Below are positions 48,945 through 59,338 of a stretch of DNA of 64,000 nucleotides, in pieces (positions within the stretch are counted from its first letter, which is position 1; each line of letters starts with the position of its first letter). The DNA comes from Pelobates cultripes (lineage: Eukaryota > Chordata > Amphibia > Anura > Pelobatidae), in the NCBI GenBank assembly GCA_933207985.1, contig OW240917.1, forward strand, positions 98,770,710 to 98,834,709, in the 5' to 3' direction. The position numbers were made by a program, and so were the translations under genes. A model generated the notes under the pieces. That model had not been told where the DNA came from and ran no database searches. It saw nothing but the letters and a program-made list of their open reading frames with translations.

Positions 48945-51162
48945 GGTATTCAGTGACTAAGGGGATTATTCACTAGACAGCATGTGTATGATATCCAGTA
49001 ATTGCATCCTCAATCATCATAAACAATGACAGATTGGAAATAGTATTGTCCAAAAAGTTACACTCTGCCATTGGTGGCCAATTGGTGGTTGCACAGCTGT
49101 TACAGGACTGCAACACCTGTTGCCATGCATGTTGTATGCTGTAAGACTGGTAAAGTATGAGGAGAATTGTAGTTGCGCAATATTGAAGGATCTACTTTCT
49201 GGACACCCCTGTTGGCAAAGCAGTGTGGGAGTTTAGCTGAATTGTGAGAGACGCCAGCTTAAAAACAACAATGATCTAGGTTTTAAAATGTGGTTAGTAA
49301 ATATATTTGAGCATTTTTAAAGTGCCTGCTTTTTAAGAAATGTGATGAATTCAATTCCTCTTTGCAGTAATTCAGTTTTGGATTGCTGTGGTATGCAGTT
49401 TCTCTCCTTTGAGTGAGCGATTTTGGAATTCTCTTAATCACATTCTATGTGCTGTGTAAGTGACTTGCCCTGATCAACACACGGTTTGAAATGCTAAACC
49501 ACACGTCCGTTCCAAAGAAAAAAACAAACAAACAAGAAAACTTGATAATGGGTGTTTAATTTTAAAGTTTATTTTATATATATTTCATATTGGGGCTTTA
49601 AAATGAAACTAAATCTGGTCCTATAAAATAAAAAAGTGATGTAAATCCTTCCGTTCACGAGCTCGCTCTGCTATAGTGTCAACAGCCGTGGCGACACACA
49701 GAATAGGAAAAAGCAGCTTGGTAGAGGAAAGCCTGGTGACAAACAGAGCCTAGTGATATAGTGACAGTGACATTATCCTTTCCTAACAACACATAACAAC
49801 ACTAAACATCATGCCCAAATAATTACAAATCTTCATCCTACAAACTGAGCAACACCCCTTGACATACATATGTTGAACATCTGTGTCACTGAACATCATG
49901 ATCGTGCAAAAAAATCCAGAGAACAGCGGGGATGGCCAAACCTGTAGCTCTCCAGCTGCTGCTAAGCAAACCTCCCATATTGGTGTTTTGCAAAGCATGA
50001 TGTGAACTGTAGTCTGGGGAGCTATAGATTAGTTGCCACTGCTCCACCTCCTACAGGATTGCCTATATGGTCCTCTCACAACTGATGTAGACCCGCAACC
50101 CCCATAACGCTTTTCCAGCTTGGCATCCACCCCTGACCTGAAAAGGTGAATTCTTTAGTGAAAAATGGAGTACTGTAATATTATGGGTTTGGTTTTGCAC
50201 AGGTAGGATTGCACAGAGATGAAAGGCCTTGCTTACATTCTTTAGAAAAATAGCTGAATGTCAGCGTTCCTTATTGCATGCCCAGCAGTGAAGCCTTATT
50301 CTTCGTAGTGTAATTAAAAAGTCAAGAGACGTGATGGAAAACGAGAGTCTGCAAAGCTCAGAGGAGGAGAGCTATTATATTTCTTTCAACAAACGACCAC
50401 AGAGGTAATCATCAAAGAATTCCAGTGAAGTTATAATTATATCACAGGTTAATACACGACTCGAATATGCATTATGACAAATTTACTCATACTGGCTGGG
50501 CATTTAAGGCTGAGATGCCTAAATAGTCAGTGTCAAACTCCAGCACAGGAATGGGCATACTGCCTGGATAGTTGAGAGAAAAGTAATATACAGCAAAATA
50601 CTAAAAGGCATTCTTATAAAGGCTGTTATAAAGAATTTTAACACAGAGAAAGTAGCAAGATAATAAAAGTGGTATATTAATAACAGTATAACAGTAAGAT
50701 TCCAGTAATAGTGCAGAGAAGACAGCCCCTGTGCAAGCCTGTTTGTTAGAAAACACTCATTGCTATGTGACAACTACATGCACTCCCACGGTCTGACCTC
50801 CCCCTCATCATTCTACATATCCCTGTGCTTTACACGATTCTATAGCAAGGTTCTAGAATATACAGCACTGTAGTGGCGGCAGCATTAGCAAAGAGTAACT
50901 GTGCTCTCTATCATCTAAGTATTGAATATAGCACAAGTGACTTGGGTGGTCGCACATCCTTCATTCAAATTGGCTTTCACTTTTCCTTATAGCCACATAA
51001 TGGTGAGTTATTTCAAATGACCATTTCCCTGAGACTGGAGCTGTTTAACAGTGGCCTTCCATCTGATTGTAGACTTTAGCTATCACAATCTTTATGGGAA
51101 CAGAACTGCCACCTTTAGCAGTTATACTTGGTTTTACCTTGCTTCTCAATAGGACTCAAATA

Positions 51163-51608
51163 TTAAAGGACCACTATAGGCAACCAGACCACTTCAGCTT
51201 AATGAAGTGGTCTGGGTGCCAGGTCCAGCTAGGTTTAACCCTTTTTGCTGTAAACATAGCAGTTTCAGAGAAACTGCTATGTTTACCTATGGGTTAATCC
51301 AGCCTCTAGTGGCTGTCTCATTGACAGACGCTAGAGGCGCTTCTCACTGAGACGCCAGTGTCCATAGGAAAGCATTGAGAATGCTTTCCTATGAGACTGG
51401 CTGAATGCGCGCGCGGCTCTTGCCGCGCATGCGCATTTAGCCGATGACGGAAGAAGAGGGAGGAGAGTCCCGGCGCTGGAAAAAGGTAAGTGTTTACCCC
51501 CTTCCTCCCCCTTCAGCGCCACGGGAGTGGGACCCCTCAGGGCACCCTCAGGGCACTATGGTGCCAGGAAAACGAGTATGTTTTCCTGGCACTATAGTGG
51601 TCCTTTAA
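51163..51608. mobile_element. T2-type MITE, complete, 446 bp
   Basis: It starts TTAAAGGACCACTATAGGC and ends CACTATAGTGGTCCTTTAA, with TTAA at both ends. It shares the ACATAGCAGTTTCAGAGAAA hairpin, CATAGGAAAGCATTGAGAAT and GCGCTGGAAAAAGGTAAGT with the 41492 copy. Confidence 0.9.
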
Positions 51609-53689
51609 CAAGTTAAAAATCACAGAATCAATAAAGAATTCCTGCAGAGAACATGTAAAGAATTTAATAGCTGTGAATAGACTTGGAAAACAGAAATAGA
51701 ACATTTCCGCAAGGACCTTTCAGTGTAGTGAAGTAGAACAGTAGTAGGAAACCTATATCCATGTTTCAATTATTATACACAAACACACATTTATCAGGGG
51801 ACTCAAATAAACTAAATGCACTTTCTGCCCACCTTTCAGTCTGGGTAGAACATGAATGGGGGACCTGTATGGTTTTTTAAGGAATTTATTCCAAGCAGAT
51901 ATTAATTTGTTTTTTACTGCCAATACTGTTTTTGAGACTTGGAATCCCTAATATAGCAGAATAATACATTTTACAGAGATCACCTTCACCCAAGGGCGAT
52001 AAAGTCTAAATGTGTTCAAACCACTGAGATAACAGCTACAACGCATTATACAAAAAAGTGCAAACAACAAACATAAATTAAAATCTTTGGAAAGCTAAGG
52101 GCAACATATCCAGCAATCCAAAATAAATTTAGTCTCAACCCCAGGTGGCAGACTTCTGGGGCAACCTCATAATAGATGTAATATTTGTGGAGCCCAAATG
52201 ATTTATCATCAGGTGGTACAAAATTGCATGAGAAAAGGTGTGATGGAAAGAAGGTAAAAAATGAAGTCAGATAATCTGTAGTCATAGGCAGCTAACATGG
52301 TTTAAAACAAGACAATCAGAGAATATATAAATATCAATTTGAATGTGATCCTACAAGACTGTACGAATGTTGTTTACGTTGATATCACTTAATGTAGTTT
52401 GGTTTTCCCATTGGCCCATGTAAAATCTGGAGAGAATGGCCACAATCTTTTAGTTAATTTCAAATTTGAGCAACTCATATTTAAAAAAAAAAAAGCTGGT
52501 GTATACATAAGATACATTTTACTTATTTTATTTCAATTGAGGCAGTGTCTAAAACCTACTGCAGTGTGATGATTCAGCAACACAAATTAATAAAGTAATT
52601 CTAATATATTCTGCTAAACATAATCAACTAACTAGATTCAGAATACATCACAGACATGGCCAGCACATGATTGGGCTAGACATGTTGATGTGATGAGTTA
52701 CACCTGATTGAGAATAGAAGAGATTTGACTTTTGCTAGCCTGAATATTAAATCTTTTTGACACTTCACAGCTGCTCCAATTCTGATGTTACAAATTAAAA
52801 CTATGAATCATGTCATTTGTGTTTAATATCTTTAAATAGTACTAGGGTGCTACATCAGGGAAAGGGGTAATGTGAAGCTGTCCTAGAGCTACTAGCAAAA
52901 AAAAAAAAAAAAAATCTAATTAAAATTAAAAACAGAAAATGAAGGAAAATATTTCAAATACAAATAATATTAATTAAAAAAAATAAAAAAAATAAAAATC
53001 TAACTTGACTTACACCTCCACATCTTACCATGATTTATCTACTTTTTACAGCCAGCACTGTGCTTTTTTGTTCTGTCCAAAATGGTTTACACCAACAGAG
53101 CTGGTAATTATTAGTATTTTGTATTCTTGTCAAAGTAATACTGTTATACTGCTCTCCTGTGTGCTTTCCTATCATGTTACATTAAATCTACAAATGCACA
53201 GAGCTACAAGAGTTTCTACCACACTCTCAACAGATTTGGAGACCCTATGATTATATAAAATAAACAATAAATACAAATGGTGCATAATTTGTTGTACTAA
53301 ATGACTAGAAAATGCTAGAATGATTCTAACTGCCGGTCTATGAACACAGAATGCATCTAGAGTAAAACAGCACTTACTATATCAAATAAATCTCAGGAAA
53401 ACCTTCTCTTTCCCCTAAAATCTCCTTGATTTATATATATATATCCAGCCTTGGGTTGCTGTGTGGCATGTTTCCATTGGTATGCAGCTTACGTAAACAG
53501 TATGAGTGTGGAGAATCTGGCTCTAATTCATGGCTGTTACATCACGCTACCTTATTAGGGAAACTTTCTGAAATCCCACAATTTGTTCGACTTGTTTAAT
53601 TCTCCAGTTCTGGATATTTCATAAAGTGTTAGTTAGGAAACAGAAACCAAAGGACACAGTAGGATTTGAAACCCCACCCACAAAAATAT

Positions 53690-53806
53690 CTAGCACAGTG
53701 GAAGGCAACATTCGGCAATCCAGATATTGTGGACTACATCTCCCCTGATGCTTTGCCAGCGTAATAACTGGAATAGCATTATGGGAGATGTAGGCCAAAG
53801 CATCTG
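53690..53806. mobile_element. Frog MITE fragment (CTCCAGATGTTG type)
   Basis: AACATTCGGCAATCCAGATA, TTGTGGACTACATCTCCCCT and GATGCTTTGCCAGC, followed by ATTATGGGAGATGTAG as a partial inverted copy. Confidence 0.6.
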
Positions 53807-55684
53807 ATATTTTTATTTTGGTTTGCACAGCCTTTCTTTGAGCAGAATCAAATAAAGAGATTATTTTGTGACCAAAAAGCAAGCCAGCTTTTTATCCCCT
53901 CCAATTGAGGGTTTTCACATTTGCGTGCCACAAGATTTATCAAAGACACAGTGTTGGAAATATTAAGTCCATCAGTGGCTGAATGAAGAAATTTGCTTGT
54001 TCACCAATTGAAGAAGAAGATTTATCTTTTACCCAGAAGTAGTTTTAATAAAGCAAGTTCGAACACATAACTTTATAGTGTGTCAGCTGGCTAGGTATTG
54101 TGTTCTACCATTTTGAAAATTATGTTTTAAAAGGTTTCCTCTTTTTATTTATATATAAATTTATGCAGTGCTCATGGACAACACATGGAAAGCTATTTTT
54201 TCCAGGTACCACCTAGAGAACATTTGCAATATAATAATCAAGAACAACAATAAAACATTAAAAGGAACTGTGGCAACTTTTAGAATGGGAGGCAGATGTT
54301 TCAAGGGTCTGTATACTAATGGCGGATTTCCTGAAAGGTTATGCCACATGTGAAACCCTACAAGACGAAAAAGCTGGTTGACTCACTTCCTCTATGCAAT
54401 GTGGGAAGGATCATAAGAGACTGAGGGTTGATTGGAGACTAGAGGGGTAGAGACAGAATTAGTGCGCATACAGCTTAGACAGTGGGAGTTTTCCACAGTA
54501 GTTATGACTCAAGCAAGACCGGTTAGAGGATGAAACATCTGGATTCTAGAATTAGCCATTTTAGTTCTAACATATCACAGTGATGGGTACACTGGAGAAT
54601 GATGAAATATACTATGCTTTAAGCTCACTATTATGGAGTTGTCACACAGATGCATGTCCTATGCCTTTATGGTCGACAGAGATGGACAAATGTAGACCTC
54701 CAGATGATATAGAACTAAACATCCCAAGGTGCTTTGCCAGCTTTAATGCTGGCAAAAAAACAAAAACAAACAAGAAATAGTTATACTGTATCTGTGATCT
54801 GCCTTTGGGTGCCCTTGGTCTATGACATTTTCATTTTGGGGGATTTTGGCAGAATTCATTTCTAAACAAGAAGCAGGCCAATGTTTAGTAAAAGAACGTT
54901 CAGATCCAAATTAAGTAGGGGCTGAATAATATTAAGTATTGCAAAGAACTTGCCAAGTGCTGGTTCAGGAAATTAGCAGACTGTTTACCAGTGCTTTTAG
55001 CCATTTCCAGCACACAATGGGGTTTGGTTCAATTAAAGTGGATACATAAGCAAACAATTATGAAAGGGAATCCCAGCAATGAGGCTCTTCCACACAAATC
55101 AAGCATGTTTGCCACATCCGTTCTTGTAATTGGACTGAAGGAAAGTCCTTAAATGATCTCCAAGTGAGATTAGTTATCTTTTACAGCTGCACGTGATGAC
55201 AAGTTAATGGAGGAAACACAATGCCTTGGAAGTTTCTCTAATAGTGTTGTATTAAAATGTATACATAATATTTATTTTTATGTACGTGACCCTATTTTAG
55301 TAATTTGTGTTTTAGGATAATTCACTAAACTCTGAATAGTACAGATTTAAATGCCTAATAACAAATTCAAGCTAAAGTGGCAGATTTCGAAGGATTTCCG
55401 ACTAAAGGGACACTGTAGTCACCCAGACCACTTCAACTCATTGAAGTGGTCTGGGTGCTGTGCCCCTATTGCACTTAGTGCTGCAATGTAAACATTGCAG
55501 TTCCAGAGAACTGCAATGTTTACATTGAAGCTGTAAGTCTGCCCTCTGGGGGCGCTTCCGGAATCGAAATGGACCTTTGGTCTGTTCTCTGACCCTGGAC
55601 GTCCTCACTTTCTGCATGAGGACCTCCAGCGTCAGATTTTACCCATACAAAAGCATTGAATAATGCTTTCCAATGGGGAGGTCT

Positions 55685-55692
55685 AATGCGCC
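55685..55692. repeat. Left 8-bp target-site duplication AATGCGCC
   Basis: Exact match to 56757-56764. Confidence 0.85.
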
Positions 55693-56114
55693 CAGGGCTG
55701 TCTTTAATGCGGGGCAAACGGGGCAGCTGCCCCGGGCCCAGTTGCTCATGGGGGTGCCTCAGAGTGGCTGCCCCATGGGCCCCACGATTTGAGCAGCCCC
55801 CATGGACCGTGCGGTGTTGCACCGGCAGAGCCGCACCAGCCCACACACTAAGGGCCACCCGGTGAGCATGTGTCAGCAGGGGCCCAGTCGGGCGTTGTGA
55901 CGCTTATACAGCATGACCGGGCCCCTTCCTGTTTGGCAGCCGGCTGGGAGGAAGTTAGTGCCGCGCGTCACTTCCTCCCACTGGCGATCAGAGCCGAGCG
56001 GGAGGAGGAAGGCAGGGGGAGGGAAGTTCCAGAGGAAAACTCCCAACTGCTTCAGCCTGCCACTGGACCAGGGAAACCACCCTCCAGAAAAAGCTAAAAA
56101 CCTGGAGGGTGGCT

Positions 56115-56662
56115 GAATGTATGTCAGTATGTTTGTGTGTGTGTATATGTCAGTATGTGTGTTTGTCAGTATGCCTGTGTGTGTGTCAGTATGTCTCTGT
56201 GTGTGTGTGTGTGTGTCAGTATGTGTGTGTCAGTTTGTCTGTGCGTGTGTGTGTGTGTCAGTATGTGTGTGTCAGTATGTCTGTGTGTGTGTGTCAGAAT
56301 GTCTGTCTGTGTGTGTGTCAATATGTCTGTGTGTCTGTCTGTATGTCAGTATGCCTGTGTGTGTGTGTCAGACAATACATCTGCCAGTGTATGTGTGTGT
56401 GTGTGCTAGTATATCTGTCAGTGTGTCTGTGCGTATGTATGTCTGTGTGTGTCAGTATGTCTGAATGTGTGTCAATATGTCTGCCAGTATATATTTGTGT
56501 GTCAGTGTATCCCATTGTACAGCGCTACGGAATTTGTTGGCGCTATATAAATAATAAAATAATAATAATAATAATAATGTGTGTGTCAGTATGTTTCTAC
56601 AAATGTTTTGATATGTCTGTCTGTGTGTGTATATGTGTCAGTATGTTTGTCAGTGTGATTGC
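56115..56662. repeat. TG-rich tandem array (GTGTGTCAGTATGTCT type)
   Basis: Units of about 14-24 bp built from (TG)n and CAGTATGTCTG. It is broken by the retroposon tail at 56511-56577. The stop-free frames rich in Val and Cys are artefacts of the array. Confidence 0.9.
56511..56577 (+). mobile_element. Short retroposon 3' tail inside the TG array
   Basis: TGTACAGCGCTACGGAATTT, then TTGGCGCTATATAAATAAT and (AAT)n. It matches the tail at 59283-59335 and the common amphibian LINE/SINE 3' end. It is heavily 5'-truncated. Confidence 0.7.
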
Positions 56663-56756
56663 AGGTTGGCTGTAATCAGGGGGTGGGAGGGGCAGGGCCC
56701 AAGGGCCCCAAGAAAATGCATTGTCAAGGGTCCTCATCATATTATAGACTGCCCTG

Positions 56757-56764
56757 AATGCGCC
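56757..56764. repeat. Right 8-bp target-site duplication AATGCGCC
   Basis: Exact match to 55685-55692. Confidence 0.85.
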
Positions 56765-58059
56765 GCGGCCATTGCCACATGTAAGCCAGGTAAGTGACTG
56801 AAGGGCCACTTAAACATGACAACCCCTTCAGCCCTGCGTTAACCTTTGAAACCTGTAATGCTTTGTTTTCCTGGCACTATAGGATCCCTTAAGTTGTCAT
56901 AGCTTGATTAAGTCAGCCTCAGTTTTGCTTTTTGCATATTAGTGGATAACCTATTCAGTGTTATCTATTTTGCATACAGCATTAGTAGTATATGCATAAA
57001 TCTTCTCATATATAAAATGCTATTAAAAGATTACCATACTGCACAAATAAAGTATTAATGTGAAGCCATTATTAGACAGCATACACTAATCCTTCCATGA
57101 TCAAAGGAGTTATGAGAAATGTGTACTTGCTCTGATGTAAATTAGAATTCATAAAAATGTTCTGTTTGGTTTTTGTTACCCCTCAGTGCAGTATAAACAG
57201 TATCTCACACAAATGTTGGATTTTAAAACAAGAACATGAAGTATGTATTTTTGGCGGCAGGGTGTCACTTTTTCATTTTGATACTAGGTAATCAGAAAAA
57301 TAAATAAAAAAAGAAGATAGAATTAGCCAAAGACACTGTTATTAGCAACAAGGACAGTGTAAGTTCTAAAAATGAACCACACACAAGAATGTTTTATCTC
57401 CATTCTGATGACATTATTGCATTAGGAATCAGAGGCAACACATCTGTTAAAATGAGCTCCAGTGGAAAATATTCAGGATGTCACCTATCTCATGCACTTT
57501 GACAGTAATTACACCAGAAAGATTTTCCAAATCTATACAATACCCAGTGAATACACATGTAGTCAGAAAAAAAAACTGTTGGATGCAAAATTTTGAATGT
57601 TTAACCCCTACATGACTTGCAAGGACCATCTTGTTTAAGTGCTCTATAGGTTTTCCTTTTCATTTTGAAATGTTTTATTATTAAAGGTCCTGATATAGTT
57701 TCCCTACATCACATTTCCCAACAATGGGAGCTATTGAGACAAGGCAGGACAAGGGGAACAGCAGTTATGAGACGTGGGCGGCACTAATGAAAGGTGAGCA
57801 AATCCTGAAAGGTGGCAGACCCAACATGATAGGGGACATGCAAGCCTGGTTTACCTTACTGACTGCCTATCTGACCAGCCCCACTAAGGGCAGACCATGA
57901 ACAGAGTACTCATGTGCTGTGCCACGGGCTTAGTGACGTGTAGTGTGAGCATGACTATCGATGGGCTGATGCTGAACTTTCTGAAGACTTTTCCCATGTC
58001 CAAAATGCGGATCACTAAGGAACAAACCCAGGACAAGTTCCCAAATACAGGGCTGTGCC

Positions 58060-58230
58060 CTGAAAGGAGGAGAGGGAGGAGACTCACATGGGCAGGTACA
58101 GGAGGGGAGAGGGAAGAGACACATGGACAGGGAGGGGAGGGGGGAAAGAGACACATGAAGGGGGTGATGAGAAACTGGGAGGGAGGGTATAAGACATATG
58201 GAGGGGCTGGGGGGTGATTGAGACACATGG
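58060..58230. repeat. Purine-rich degenerate repeat
   Basis: GAGACACATG recurs four times between runs such as GGGAGGGGAGGGGGG. Strong G/A bias lies on the plus strand. It has no canonical four-run G-quadruplex with short loops. Confidence 0.7.
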
Positions 58231-59185
58231 AGCATCTCAAACGAATCAGAAACAAGTGCAACATGTCGTTGAGGAGTTAGATGACTGATGATGATTTGAT
58301 AAAGATTTTAATATGGTATGTCTTCCTTTAATGTTCCTACTACATATATGTATTTGCTATACTTTCATCTTGTATTTGTACTTCATAATTAAGGTTTTCA
58401 ATGGAAATTTTTTTTGGGGTTAAGAACGGAACCCATGTTTATTTCATTGAGGTCTATTAGTTCTCACTTTATGAACTCTCACTTTATGAGCTAAGTTTCG
58501 GAACCAATTAGTTTGTAAAGTGGGGAACTACCGGTTTTGCATTTCTTTTTAGAACTTGAGTAAATAATTACTCAGTTGTGCCTGTCATGATGCGGTGTCT
58601 ATGGGTATAACACTAGCTGTACCTTCCTATCTCCCACAGCCATTTAGTGTGCACAATAGATAGATTCGATTGTATGTTGTTTAAATTGCTCATACGTTAA
58701 GTGGACAAACATAACTGGTCTTCCTACTGTAATTTAATAGATCTATGAAGTTGTGATTTAAAAAGCCCATTCTCAAATTAATATAGGTGATCAAAGGTAG
58801 TCAAAGTGTTAACAGCAACAACATGGCATATATTAATAATTAACATTTATCTTTTTGTTTAGTAAAATATCCTCATTGATTAACCATGTTTAAACAGCAA
58901 GCTTGCAATATGTTCATATGTCAGGAGCTTACAGCCAAGACCTTAGAATTGCAGCAAGAGAACAGGCTCAAGTTTAACCATATGTGGATTTGTTAATTAA
59001 TACACTAAACTGGGAACTGTGGACAAGTGTGTAAGTCACTATTATACTATATAATTGACGGTAATAATTATTGAACTTGGAAAAATAGCAGATGTGGGTT
59101 TGTTTTTACATTAGATAATTTTTTACTAGCATTTATAATCCCTTTGTCAGTTCTCGACAATTCCCATTTTAATGAATAAACCATC

Positions 59186-59338
59186 CCTCTAGAATGTAAG
59201 CTTATTGAGCAGGGCCCTCCACCTCTCTGTTCCTGTACGTCCAGTTGTCTGGTTACAATTACAGGTCTGTTAATCCACCCATTTTACAGCGCCACGGAAT
59301 CTGATGGCGTTATATAAATAATAAAATAATGATAATGA
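59186..59338 (+). mobile_element. Retroposon (LINE/SINE-like) 3' part
   Basis: CTAGAATGTAAGCTTATTGA and GCAGGGCCCTCC are followed by TTTTACAGCGCCACGGAATC, then GGCGTTATATAAATAAT. This pair of motifs marks a widespread amphibian retroposon end. The exact family needs a repeat-library search. Confidence 0.65.

Larger units (their letters stand above)
55693..56756. mobile_element. hAT-like element with TG array, nested in a T2-type MITE
   Basis: The ends CAGGGCTGTCT and AGACTGCCCTG form an 11-bp inverted repeat with one mismatch. The 8-bp duplication AATGCGCC is perfect (55685-55692 and 56757-56764). The GC-rich left part carries ACGGGGCAGCTGCCCCGGGC, like the ACGGGGCAATTGCCCC of the 1572 element. 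A TG-rich array and a retroposon tail fill the right part. No transposase frame is seen. Confidence 0.85.
55402..56892. mobile_element. T2-type MITE split by a hAT-like insertion
   Basis: The left end CTAAAGGGACACTGTAGTC and the right end GGCACTATAGGATCCCTTAA frame about 420 bp of T2 modules (AAGTGGTCTGGGTGCTG, ACATTGCAGTTCCAGAGAAC, CCAGGTAAGTGACTGAAGG). The body is interrupted at 55693-56756. Confidence 0.8.

Noticed and set aside
45001..51100. Upstream palladin Ig exons (Ig1/Ig2)
   Set aside because: No reading frame with the Cys, Trp and D-x-G-x-Y pattern and matching splice sites was found on the minus strand here.
55520..56116. Ala/Arg/Pro-rich frames on both strands
   Set aside because: They cross the boundary between the T2-type MITE and the hAT-like insert, so they cannot be an old gene.
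56109..56675. 188-codon Val/Cys/Ser frame
   Set aside because: Translation of the TG-rich array and the retroposon tail inside it; no protein-like composition.
58129..58146. G-quadruplex on the plus strand
   Set aside because: Only three adjacent G-runs are close together; the fourth is too far away for the usual loop limit.
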